Source of the DNA: JALEFZ01 sp964564415
GTDB taxonomy: Bacteria; Bacteroidota; Bacteroidia; J057
Reading direction: 5' to 3'
DNA length: 64,000 bases
Assembly: GCA_964564415.1 (NCBI GenBank)
Contig: CAZMAV010000001.1
Location: forward strand, 372,001-436,000
Positions 18,851 through 26,904 of the stretch are shown piece by piece (within the stretch, counting starts at the first letter, position 1; each line of letters begins with the position of its first letter). The notes under the pieces are model-generated. The model did not search any database. It had not been told where the DNA came from and saw only the letters and a list, made by a program, of their open reading frames with translations. The translations under genes were made by a program, and so were the position numbers.

Positions 18851-20920
18851 TTACCTACTCACTTTAAAGTTTAGCCTAACAAAGTATGTTCTACCCCAAT
18901 TCAACAATATGCTGCTACCTGTATTGCTGTGTGCCCCACCACCTTGTACATTGGTTGGGATGGTCTGGGTGTTTAAGATATTTTTTCCTCCTACTGCCAG
19001 GAAAATGCGATCCTGCCAGAAAGAGCGGCTTAGGGTGGCATTTACAAAATGGTAGTCCCCTATGAAGCCTTGGTTCAATTGCCCTTCATCGTCTGTAAAA
19101 AACCGTATTTGTTGACCAATGAATCTATGAGTTAGGTACAAACGAGTTTCAACAAATGGAATTTCTAGGGAAAGCTCATTTTGCCATTCATTCAAACCCG
19201 TAAAGCGCCTAGTTTCAAAGTCTTCTGACCAAAAATTAAATAGTTGGGTATGGGCAAAGGCAGACTTCACCATCAACGAATTGCCAAACTTATAGGTAAA
19301 TTGTGCATTAAGCCCATGGGTCTGAAATTGATCCACGTTTTGGTAATTGAACTGTAGGGAAGCAAACTCAGCCAAGATGATTCTGTTCCTTATGTGGTTA
19401 TAGAAAAATTTAGCTGAAAAATTGAAGTTGTGTTTTTCCTTCAATTTCTCGATAAACTCAGCAAACAAAGAAGCATTGTGTGAATACTCTGCCTCCAATT
19501 CTGGATTTCCCACGATGAAGTGATTAACGTCTACAAAATTGAAGTGTAATTCTTTCAATGATGGAGCCCTAAACCCTCTGGCATAGCTCATTTTCACGCC
19601 AAATGCGGGTGTGGGCTGCCAGTTGAGATGGAAGGCAGGAACCAGTGGGTGTCTATACTTCGAATTGTAGCCATACCTTAGGTTTCCCTGAAGAACAAGG
19701 TCTTCAGAGACCTGAAACCTTAAGCTTCCCCAGCCTGCATAATTCCCCAGATCAGCTTGATTGAAAGGTGCTCTTGTGCTATCGACCATCCTGCTTCCTG
19801 CACCTGTTTCATACATTGCCTCCAAGCCTAGCTGCCCATTCCACTTTCTCTTGGTCTGGGTACCGAGGATACTTCTGTGCAGCAATGCTGTAAACCTGTT
19901 GGTATCTTGTTGCCCTGGAACAAGGCTAGTCGTATCAGGTTCTAGGTCCGTTCTAATGCTCTTGCTCAAACGGCCATACTGGTTATAGGCAGTCGTTGAT
20001 TTTAGGTATAGAGAAGGACTCAGGTAACTCTCGAGCGTTAGGCTATGGTCTTGCCTAATGGTCTGAAAAACATCATCAATGACATAAGGCCTAAATTGAG
20101 GACGTCGAATTTCTCCATAAATTCTTAACTCCTCATCAAAATACCGGTATTGATAGGTAATTTTGGTGGAGTCCGACACATAATACCTTAATGTCCCATC
20201 CAGGCCGTACTGCGTTTTGGGATTCCAGGGGATTACCCTCCCTCTGTAAGTTCCCCCTGAGGGTAGCTCTACAGTTGCATATTGGCGAAGGCTGTCAATC
20301 TCCCCAAACTGGCTATGGTAACGATTGGCTATAATTCCCGCATGTAGCTTACCTTTCCTGGCTCCAATAGAAAATGAATTGTTCAAAATACCAATAGATT
20401 CATATTGGTTCTGGCTCTCTATCTGGATATTTTCTGCCTGAACCTTTTTTGTGATCAGGTTGATCACTCCACCTGAAGCATTCGAACCATAGGTGGCTGA
20501 CATGGCCCCCTCAATGATTTCGATTCTCTCTATGTTTTGGAGGTTGATTTGGGACAAATCAATGTTTCCATTTGACCTCCCAATGACAGGTACCCCATCA
20601 ATCATTATCTGCACATTTTCTCCACCTATCCCCTGTATTTGAAGACCATTGCCCAAAATAGGGTCTGTATTGACAAGAAGGTTCAATTGGTTGGTAAGTA
20701 CTTCTGCAAGACTGATTTGGCCCTGCCGCTTTATATCCTCAGCCTTAATCACCTTGACTACATGGAGAGAATTCTTTGAACTCGTAGGTGCATACTGAGC
20801 CGTCACGACCACTTCATCCAACTGAATTTCCTCTCGTGAGGAGTCTGGCGAATAATTTCCTTGTCCCCACAACAAGGTAGGAATGAGGTAAATAATTACA
20901 ACAAGGCTAAACCTGTTCAT
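18851..20920 (-). CDS. TonB-dependent haem receptor (HmuR-like)
   Basis: 689 aa outer-membrane receptor with signal peptide (NRFSLVVIIYLIPTLLWG). There is a plug domain with LDEVVVTA (34-41) and IERIEIIEGAMSATYGSNASGGVINLIT, then a 22-strand barrel ending in an aromatic-rich C-terminus. The FRAP box (450-453), His459, His467 and the NPEL box (472-475) match the FRAP/NPNL haem-receptor signature, in which a His between the boxes binds haem. It is the last gene of the haem locus; its ATG overlaps the end of the broken small gene upstream. No N-terminal carboxypeptidase-like domain. Confidence 0.88.
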   Translation of the reverse strand: MNRFSLVVIIYLIPTLLWGQGNYSPDSSREEIQLDEVVVTAQYAPTSSKNSLHVVKVIKAEDIKRQGQISLAEVLTNQLNLLVNTDPILGNGLQIQGIGGENVQIMIDGVPVIGRSNGNIDLSQINLQNIERIEIIEGAMSATYGSNASGGVINLITKKVQAENIQIESQNQYESIGILNNSFSIGARKGKLHAGIIANRYHSQFGEIDSLRQYATVELPSGGTYRGRVIPWNPKTQYGLDGTLRYYVSDSTKITYQYRYFDEELRIYGEIRRPQFRPYVIDDVFQTIRQDHSLTLESYLSPSLYLKSTTAYNQYGRLSKSIRTDLEPDTTSLVPGQQDTNRFTALLHRSILGTQTKRKWNGQLGLEAMYETGAGSRMVDSTRAPFNQADLGNYAGWGSLRFQVSEDLVLQGNLRYGYNSKYRHPLVPAFHLNWQPTPAFGVKMSYARGFRAPSLKELHFNFVDVNHFIVGNPELEAEYSHNASLFAEFIEKLKEKHNFNFSAKFFYNHIRNRIILAEFASLQFNYQNVDQFQTHGLNAQFTYKFGNSLMVKSAFAHTQLFNFWSEDFETRRFTGLNEWQNELSLEIPFVETRLYLTHRFIGQQIRFFTDDEGQLNQGFIGDYHFVNATLSRSFWQDRIFLAVGGKNILNTQTIPTNVQGGGAHSNTGSSILLNWGRTYFVRLNFKVSR

Positions 20921-21262
20921 CGTGAAAGTATTTGTTGTTCGTTTTATTGTCGTTTTCTATGCTTTCTGCCAAATACATGTTGAGGTCTGCCTCATGAAAC
21001 ATCGAGGGGAGCTCTCCGATTTCATAAGTGGAAAAACAAGCCTCATCCCAGATACCTTGGTATCAAAATAGATGTTTCTCCTATCCTTATGCCCTTTGAT
21101 GTTTTATGAATGACAGTCTTCCAAGCTCTCCTTAAAATTAGGGAAGGCATGTTGGTCGAATTTGATAATGATGTTGTTAAAATTGACTTTGTGAGTTCCA
21201 CAGCCTTTACATCGACTGGTGCTTCCGCAAGAGCTTCCCGACAACAATTTGTATTGGCACAT
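20907..21262 (-). pseudogene. Broken small gene between hmuS and the haem receptor
   Basis: An ATG at 21262 opens a 52-codon frame (MCQYKLLSG..., with C-rich SSCGSTSRCKGCG) that ends at TAA 21104-21106. The same frame continues after the stop as NIYFDTKVSGMRLVF and runs into a T5 tract (A5 on plus, 21032-21036). Past the tract the reading resumes one frame over as STYEIGELPSMFHEADLNMY and ends at TAG 20907-20909, overlapping the receptor start. Joined, this makes about 118 aa, a Cys-motif N-terminus plus a helical C-terminus, like small DUF6686-type Bacteroidota proteins (from memory, unsure). One nonsense codon and one single-base T loss would explain it. The 52-aa piece may still be made. 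Confidence 0.6.
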
Positions 21263-21280
21263 ATAATCTTATTTCAAAAA

Positions 21281-22381
21281 TTAAGTGGGTGAATTATTGA
21301 GTTCTACCAGGTCGTTGGAGAGATCGTAAATGATTGATTTCCACGTATCCAACTCAGGTATTCCTGGTTTTCTGGCTCCAAAAAAATAGACGATCAAATT
21401 GCCGTACGCATCAAACAATTCAAGGCTACTTACAATACCATCTGTAGTAGGTTTCTTGACAATCCAACTTTCTTTAATCGCTGGCATTTTTAAGTGTAGA
21501 TTGAAATTGGGATCCAGTACATTGTACCAGTCGCCAAAAAATTTAAGGTTTCTCACCTCCCCTGTATGGATTTGAACACATCCTTTGCTATGAAGGAAGC
21601 ACATAATGGAAACCTTTCTATCACGCGCCATTTCCAATGCCCTCACCACGGATTCATTGTCAATTTTTTGGGTAAATCCTTCTGGAGCCAACCTAAAGCC
21701 CTGTATCCTGCTTACTTCATACTTCTTTAGCATTCCAAAAAAATGGTGGGTATCTTTCAAGTCTTTCCAAGATTCCTGGAAGCCAACAACATCTATTTCT
21801 GAATCTGGAAATTCTTCTTTTTTGTCATATGGACTCGGGTCTACATCCATGATGTAGTTTTGTTCAGCGGCTTTGTATTTTTCAACCAATTGTTGGTACA
21901 CCTCCAGCTTTGACTTTGGTGTAGAGTAGATTTTGTGTACAGCATCACCTTTTTTGTTAAAAAACTGAAAAGAATAAAGAGGAACGCCATTCCTTCCAGG
22001 CATGACTACAGCCATGCCATAGTGCCACTCGTTCATGAAAAACCGAAGGTCTATGTCAGGATTGACAGCCACCCCCATGTTATGGGCACCCTTGTAGAAC
22101 TCTATGTTGTCATAGACTCCTTTGCGTTCATGCACACAGTGCTCATTTCTAGTCAGTGCCATCACGTATCCCATCTCTTTTACATCCTTCAGTAGGCTCT
22201 TCCATCCTTCCTGACTGTTCTCTACCTTACCCTCAAGCATGGTAACGGTGTCTCCTACAAATAGACTTAAGAGTTCGGCTTCGGTGATCCCCAAGCGATG
22301 GGCCAAATCCCTATTCCTGAGTTTGGGTTCATCTTCTTTTAGCTTGGCCATTTTTTGTTTCAACAACTGGAACTTATCCAT
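21281..22381 (-). CDS. hmuS: Haem-degrading/haem-handling factor, HemS/HmuS family
   Basis: 366 aa, two tandem HemS/ChuX-type halves. The first half has TRNEHCVHERKGVYDNIEF, DIDLRFFMNEWHYGMAV and a VPLYSFQFFNKKGDAVHKIY strand; the second repeats the layout with SRIQGFRLAPEG, a CFLHSKGCVQIHTG strand and the closing VKKPTTDGIVSSLELFDAYG. The family binds and in some members breaks down haem in the cytosol after import. It sits 10 bp after hmuV in the same minus-strand operon and 18 bp before the broken small gene, consistent with intracellular haem use. Confidence 0.9.
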   Translation of the reverse strand: MDKFQLLKQKMAKLKEDEPKLRNRDLAHRLGITEAELLSLFVGDTVTMLEGKVENSQEGWKSLLKDVKEMGYVMALTRNEHCVHERKGVYDNIEFYKGAHNMGVAVNPDIDLRFFMNEWHYGMAVVMPGRNGVPLYSFQFFNKKGDAVHKIYSTPKSKLEVYQQLVEKYKAAEQNYIMDVDPSPYDKKEEFPDSEIDVVGFQESWKDLKDTHHFFGMLKKYEVSRIQGFRLAPEGFTQKIDNESVVRALEMARDRKVSIMCFLHSKGCVQIHTGEVRNLKFFGDWYNVLDPNFNLHLKMPAIKESWIVKKPTTDGIVSSLELFDAYGNLIVYFFGARKPGIPELDTWKSIIYDLSNDLVELNNSPT

Positions 22382-22391
22382 ATAGCAAGAA

Positions 22392-23222
22392 TTAACAATT
22401 GGTATTCAGTGATGTATCTGTCTGCTTTATCGCATGAGGCAAATAGGTAACATAAGGGCAATTCCAAATGGGATGAGGCTGAACTGTCGCATGTATACCC
22501 AATATTTCATTCAGCAAAGGAACAGTTATTACCTCCCAGGGTTTTCCCCGTTGGACGACTTTGCCTTCCTTCATCATCAATATCTCGTCGCCCATCTGTG
22601 AAGCCAAGTTGATGTCATGCAACACAGCCAAGACCCCGATTTTTCTATCCTTTGCCAGTTTTTTCACCAATTTCATCAATTTGTATTGCTGCTGCACATC
22701 TAGGTTGGCTGTAGGTTCGTCAAGGAAAAGGTATTGATTTATCCCCGAATGTTGGCAGCAATCAAGCTGGACCATACACTTGGCCAATAGGGCCCTTTTT
22801 TGTTCTCCCCCAGAGAGGGTAAAAAAGATTCTATGTTGAAAGTCTTTTAGTCCAACTTTTTCCAATGATCGCTCGACCAAACCATCAATTTGTTCGTTGG
22901 ATAGGGTATTGTCAGACACATATGCCCCCATTTCCACCAATTTTTTCACCTTCAATGAAAAAGCGACATCTACTTTTTGCGACAAAACTGCTCTTCTCTG
23001 GGCCAATTGGTGATGGTTAAAAGACACATGGGCTTGGCCATCCCATTGGATGCTGCCTTTAGATAGGGGATTGACCCCAGCTACTGCCTCAAAGAGGGTT
23101 GACTTTCCTGCCCCATTGTTTCCTATCAGAACTGAAATCTTCCCAGGCTCTACTTCTAGGGAAGCTAGCTTTACAATGAGCTTTTTGCCCTTAGAGACAC
23201 TTATATCCTGAACAGAAATCAT
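22392..23222 (-). CDS. hmuV: Haem ABC transporter ATP-binding protein
   Basis: 276 aa from the ATG at 23222, which overlaps the hmuU stop as ATGA (23219-23222); this coupling decides the start against a codon 39 bp upstream. Walker A is IGNNGAGKST, the signature is LSGGEQKRALLAKCM, Walker B is YLFLDEPTANLD, and the switch His is in LAVLHDINLAS. It powers the HmuTUV inner-membrane haem importer. The last 40 residues match the HmuV tail seen in haem rather than siderophore ATPases only loosely; the haem call rests mainly on neighbours. Confidence 0.92.
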   Translation of the reverse strand: MISVQDISVSKGKKLIVKLASLEVEPGKISVLIGNNGAGKSTLFEAVAGVNPLSKGSIQWDGQAHVSFNHHQLAQRRAVLSQKVDVAFSLKVKKLVEMGAYVSDNTLSNEQIDGLVERSLEKVGLKDFQHRIFFTLSGGEQKRALLAKCMVQLDCCQHSGINQYLFLDEPTANLDVQQQYKLMKLVKKLAKDRKIGVLAVLHDINLASQMGDEILMMKEGKVVQRGKPWEVITVPLLNEILGIHATVQPHPIWNCPYVTYLPHAIKQTDTSLNTNC

Positions 23223-24253
23223 AATGTCATCCTTTCCTTTTGACTTTTGATCAACAACCAAAGAAAAAATGGAGCTCCAACCATTGAAGTAAGAATGCCT
23301 ATGGGCAATTCTCCAGGGGCAATGATGGTCCTCGCAAGGGTATCAGCAAAGATCATAAAAACAGCTCCCAGCAAGGCTGAAGCAGGAAGCAGATACCTAT
23401 AGTCTGGTCCCCGCATCAGTCGTAGAAAATGTGGAATTACCAGACCCACAAACCCAATGATGCCACTTACAGAAATACATACCCCCACCACAAGGGCAGT
23501 GAAAAAAATAAGGGTAGATTTCACCTTTTCTACATCAATGCCTAGGTATCTGGCTTCTTTTTCTCCAAGCAAAATCGCATTGAGAGACTTTGACTTCGTT
23601 GAAATTACTATGCCTCCCAATAACACAATAGGTAGGGCAACTGCTATTTGAGTCCAATTGGCTGCACTGAGGCTTCCCAAGGTCCAAAAGGTTATATCCC
23701 TTAGCTGTTGATCGTTGGAGAGATAAATAAAAACCCCAGAAATCGAAGCAGCAAAGGCTGAAATAGCGATTCCAGCCAGGAGCATGGTCATGACATCAGT
23801 TTGGCCATTTTTTCTAGATAGGAAGTAGACCATGTAAGTGGTCACAAATCCCCCTGCAAAGGAAAAAATGCTTACAATGGATTGGCTGAATAGCTCAGCA
23901 AGTGAGGACAGGACTGATCCCATGAATACAATGCCTAAAACTGCAAACAAGGAAGCTCCACTTGTAACTCCAATCAAAGTCTGATCCGCCAAAGGGTTCC
24001 GGAATAAGCCCTGTATAGCTGCTCCTGAAATAGCCAAACCTCCTCCCACCAAGGTCGCCAAAAGGATTCTTGGCAAGCGAATATTTTGGAGAAGGAAAGT
24101 CTGTGGAGAAGGTTCTTGGCTAAACAATGCTGGGAAGACCTCCCCTATGTCCATGCGATAGGCTCCAAAGAAAAGAGCCACAAATATGGAGGCCACCAGT
24201 ATGATGGCCAAGGCTGATATTGATGTAATATATGTATACCAGCTCCGCTTCAT
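23219..24253 (-). CDS. hmuU: Haem ABC transporter permease, FecCD family
   Basis: 344 aa with about ten membrane segments. FecCD hallmarks are present: LPRILLATLVGGGLAISGAAIQGLFRNPLADQTLIG, TFWTLGSLSAANW, the coupling stretch LLGEKEARYLGID, GIIGFVGLVIPHFLRLM and the closing PGELPIGILTSMVGAPFFLWLL. It forms the HmuU dimer that binds HmuV and receives haem from HmuT. Its start lies one base after the hmuT stop region, and its stop overlaps hmuV by 4 bp, so translation is coupled. Confidence 0.94.
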   Translation of the reverse strand: MKRSWYTYITSISALAIILVASIFVALFFGAYRMDIGEVFPALFSQEPSPQTFLLQNIRLPRILLATLVGGGLAISGAAIQGLFRNPLADQTLIGVTSGASLFAVLGIVFMGSVLSSLAELFSQSIVSIFSFAGGFVTTYMVYFLSRKNGQTDVMTMLLAGIAISAFAASISGVFIYLSNDQQLRDITFWTLGSLSAANWTQIAVALPIVLLGGIVISTKSKSLNAILLGEKEARYLGIDVEKVKSTLIFFTALVVGVCISVSGIIGFVGLVIPHFLRLMRGPDYRYLLPASALLGAVFMIFADTLARTIIAPGELPIGILTSMVGAPFFLWLLIKSQKERMTL

Positions 24254-24254
24254 G

Positions 24255-25136
24255 TCATTTTTGATGGATCAATTGTGCTAATTCATTGGCAGCTTGCCCT
24301 ACCCTGGATGAAAAAGATATCAAATAATGCCCATCCATAGCTATAACTCTGTCGTTTTTGTATGCTGGCGTCTCTGTAATTCCAGGTATCTGGGACAGAC
24401 CCTCTTTTCCATCAAGGCTGGCTAGGCCACTTTTAAACATGAGAATCACATCTGGTTGTGCCTCTACCAAGGATTCGGGCATAAGGGCAATGTAATCCTC
24501 GAATGACTGGAGAGCATTGACCCCACCAGCTTTTTCTATAATGGCAGCCGCACCTGTATGGGTACCTCCTACCAAAAGCCTTCCAGCCCCTCTAGCATAA
24601 ATGAAAAGAACCCTGGGTTTGTCTTCAAATTTGCTAAGTGTTTCAACAAGCTTAAGGCTATCTTGGCGAATCCTGGCCTCCAATTCTTCAATCTTGGTTT
24701 TGCCTATATCAAAATGAGAATCAAGGGTCTTTGAGGCCTTTAGAGCATTGTCAAAATAAAGGCTACTCTCTACACCGATTATGCTGATCCCAGCATTTTT
24801 CAACTGGCCCAAGGAGGTCGATTTTTCCATCTCCTCTTTTTCTGCCAGTATGTAATCGGGATTCATTTCTAGAATGGCTTCCACATTCAATTTGGTCACA
24901 TGTCCCAAAGCTGGCACTTTGCTGACTTGCTCTGGATAGACACTGGTAATATCTCTCCCAATAATCTGATCACCTAGACCCAAATCATAGAGAGTTTCAG
25001 TCAAAAAACCAGACAGAGATACGATTCTTAACGTTTTCCCAGTATGGGGATCATCAGAAAAGGTGCCCTCCTGCTGACAGGAAACTGCCAGAAAGGAGAG
25101 CGATACAATACCAAGTGTTAAAACTTTTTTTTTCAT
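24255..25136 (-). CDS. hmuT: Haem-binding periplasmic lipoprotein
   Basis: 293 aa. Lipoprotein signal with lipobox AVSC (Cys about residue 20). The fold is a class III periplasmic binding protein: RIVSLSGFLTETLYDLGLGDQIIGRD, VPALGHVTKLNVEAILEMNPDYILAE, a long backbone helix (SHFDIGKTKIEELEARIRQDS) and PRVLFIYARGAGRLLVGGTHTG. It hands haem to HmuU. Its upstream region carries a 27-bp palindrome and a second inverted repeat shared with the hmuY promoter region, suggesting its own regulated promoter. Confidence 0.9.
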   Translation of the reverse strand: MKKKVLTLGIVSLSFLAVSCQQEGTFSDDPHTGKTLRIVSLSGFLTETLYDLGLGDQIIGRDITSVYPEQVSKVPALGHVTKLNVEAILEMNPDYILAEKEEMEKSTSLGQLKNAGISIIGVESSLYFDNALKASKTLDSHFDIGKTKIEELEARIRQDSLKLVETLSKFEDKPRVLFIYARGAGRLLVGGTHTGAAAIIEKAGGVNALQSFEDYIALMPESLVEAQPDVILMFKSGLASLDGKEGLSQIPGITETPAYKNDRVIAMDGHYLISFSSRVGQAANELAQLIHQK

Positions 25137-25195
25137 ATTAAATTAATGTTTGTCCGTTTTTTTATCCCACTTAAGTCGCTGGAATCAGGCTTCTG

Positions 25196-25208
25196 TCTTA
25201 AATAAGGT
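25196..25208. promoter_or_regulatory. Partial copy of the ACCTTAAATAAGGT element upstream of hmuT
   Basis: TCTTAAATAAGGT shares the 12-mer CTTAAATAAGGT with the perfect inverted repeat at 26736-26751. It is about 60 bp upstream of the hmuT start. Recurrence at both promoters of the locus suggests a regulator site. Confidence 0.45.
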
Positions 25209-25233
25209 TGAATCTTGGAAAGATGGTCTAGGG

Positions 25234-25260
25234 TTTTTAGCCTAGAATCTAGCCTAAAAA
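25234..25260. promoter_or_regulatory. 27-bp near-perfect palindrome upstream of hmuT
   Basis: Left arm TTTTTAGCCTAGA (25234-25246), central A, right arm TCTAGCCTAAAAA (25248-25260). Apart from the centre, only one C/C position in each arm fails to pair. There is no loop or T-tail, so it looks like a dyad operator and not a terminator. It lies 98-124 bp before hmuT and 98 bp after the hmuY stop. Confidence 0.55.
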
Positions 25261-25357
25261 ATCTACACATTTTCCACTTGCTTAATTATCAATGACTTGT
25301 AACTAAGAAAACCTCAAATACTTTAGGGGTAAAGTCGCAGACAATCATGTATAAATT

Positions 25358-26623
25358 TTATTTTACCAAGACTGGCTTACTTACTATGTCCTCGTCAAGT
25401 TGAAGGGTAACATGGTACATGCCAGGGGCAAGGTTCAAAGACAGCCTTTTTAAATTTAGTCCCATCTGCATCCGGATAGTATGCTGAAAGACCACCTGGC
25501 CTAGACCATTATGGATGCGGATATTTGCTTCAGAAGCCACCTTCTGAGCATCAAATGCTACATTTATCACATGAGTGGCTGGGTTAGGATAGATATCAAA
25601 AGCTTTGAGGATACGAGGCCGCTCAATGGTAGTCAGGGTGGTCTGGAAGGTCTTTTCTAAGGTACTAATCCCTGTTGAAGAACCTTCAAAATCGATAAAC
25701 TGAACCATCCAAAGCTCATCGCTTTTGGTTTTTACAAAATATACCCTATCCGCAGGCAATGACCATTGAGATGTTCCAAAGTTAAAATTCTTCCAATCAT
25801 GCCCAATGGCTGTGAGAGAATCGGTGTATAGAGAATCATAATCAGCGTAGTTTACTGTCAGTGGGTCAATGCCATCAGCCTGAGCCACCTCAACTCCCTT
25901 GTTGGAGAGTACCCCGGTTACCATGTAGTTAACAGTATCTCCCTGACCAGCATTCAACTGAGTAGCATAGCGGGTAAACTTCATGTCCCAATTAAGAGGC
26001 TCGAGATCGAGGGCAGAATCTGCTTCCAAAGAAAAATAAGCTAGTGTTTTTCCCTGGTAATCGTTCTTATTTATGGTGTGTGTGTGTTCGTTGCTTCCAT
26101 CTAGGTTAGCATACCTCAAGGTGTAGGTATCAAGTACCAGTGAATCAATAGAAAGCTTTTTGAACACTCCACTTCTAAGCTTGACAAAATATACATGGGT
26201 TCCCAGGACCTTATTGATTCCAGGATTGTAGATCCCCCATCCATAATCAAAGGGGTCACTAGGATTGCCAATTCTATTTGCTGCTCCGGTTGACCAGCTC
26301 AGTTCAGGATTGAACAACTGATACATACCACTTGTATCTGCTGTAGCAAAATCAGTTGCCCCCGAAAAGTACATCTCAACTCCAGGTAAGGGAGGTCCCA
26401 TAGAAAGGGCAATAGCCTCATTAACAAAGACTCCACCTTCTTGTAAACCATCTACACCAAAGGCAATGTCCCAAGCAGTGTGGCTGTTCGTAGCCATCAT
26501 ACCATCCGCAAGAGAATAATAGGTGTCATTCGCATAACTAGGCCCAACAGATATTTGGTCTACCTGTGCCGATAAATATGCTGGAACAATCAAAAGTGCA
26601 ATGAATGTGTAAAGTTGCTTCAT
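25358..26623 (-). CDS. HmuY-like secreted haem-binding protein with T9SS type A sorting domain
   Basis: 421 aa from the ATG at 26623 (MKQLYTFIALLIVPAYLSA signal peptide); a longer frame upstream lacks a better start. Two HmuY-type WD[IM]xF segments are visible, WDIAF (51-55) and WDMKF (212-216), with VYFVKLRSGVFKKLSIDSLVL and VYFVKTKSDELWMVQFIDF strands, suggesting a duplicated HmuY fold. The last 80 residues are a T9SS type A signal (IYPNPATHVINVAF ... IHNGLGQVVFQ ... LAPGMYHVTLQL). It would be exported across the outer membrane to capture haem for the TonB receptor. First gene of the locus. Confidence 0.82.
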   Translation of the reverse strand: MKQLYTFIALLIVPAYLSAQVDQISVGPSYANDTYYSLADGMMATNSHTAWDIAFGVDGLQEGGVFVNEAIALSMGPPLPGVEMYFSGATDFATADTSGMYQLFNPELSWSTGAANRIGNPSDPFDYGWGIYNPGINKVLGTHVYFVKLRSGVFKKLSIDSLVLDTYTLRYANLDGSNEHTHTINKNDYQGKTLAYFSLEADSALDLEPLNWDMKFTRYATQLNAGQGDTVNYMVTGVLSNKGVEVAQADGIDPLTVNYADYDSLYTDSLTAIGHDWKNFNFGTSQWSLPADRVYFVKTKSDELWMVQFIDFEGSSTGISTLEKTFQTTLTTIERPRILKAFDIYPNPATHVINVAFDAQKVASEANIRIHNGLGQVVFQHTIRMQMGLNLKRLSLNLAPGMYHVTLQLDEDIVSKPVLVK

Positions 26624-26627
26624 TTTA

Positions 26628-26644
26628 TTTAGACTAAATCTAAT
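26628..26644. promoter_or_regulatory. Candidate metal/haem-responsive operator at hmuY
   Basis: TTTAGA-CTAAA-TCTAAT, 5-bp arms TTAGA/TCTAA with a 5-bp spacer. It lies between the predicted transcription start (about 26650) and the hmuY ATG at 26623. Fourteen of 17 positions equal the site at 61031-61047 before the DUF4856 gene, the head of the second metal-uptake locus. A Fur- or DtxR-family repressor is the natural candidate, by inference. Confidence 0.6.
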
Positions 26645-26656
26645 TAAGACATAGAA

Positions 26657-26687
26657 CGAATATAACCTTACAGGGTACTTCCACAAA
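26657..26687 (-). promoter_or_regulatory. Predicted hmuY promoter
   Basis: On the minus strand: TTTG (26687-26684), 19-bp spacer, TATATTCG (26664-26657). This matches the Bacteroidota -33/-7 pattern TTTG-N19-TAnnTTTG with one mismatch. Expected start of transcription is near 26650. Confidence 0.6.
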
Positions 26688-26735
26688 AAAAAAAATCAAA
26701 ATACCTAAGACTAATTATATTCTTCACCAAATATG

Positions 26736-26751
26736 TACCTTAAATAAGGTA
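26736..26751. promoter_or_regulatory. Perfect inverted repeat upstream of hmuY
   Basis: TACCTTA-AA-TAAGGTA, 7-bp arms. It lies about 50 bp upstream of the hmuY -33 box and 154 bp before the plus-strand oxidoreductase gene. The core CTTAAATAAGGT recurs at 25197-25208 before hmuT. Confidence 0.5.
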
Positions 26752-26904
26752 AAGGGGCATCACTCAATTTGGTTAGAAAAAGCGAATCGGAACTTAAAGA
26801 ATGTTGGGACCAAGAGATTCCACAAACATTTTGCTGGTAATTTTTTTCATAAAAAAGAAAAGCTCAAGTTGTTTTAGTTTTGGGCTGAAACAAGTCGCGA
26901 TTTT

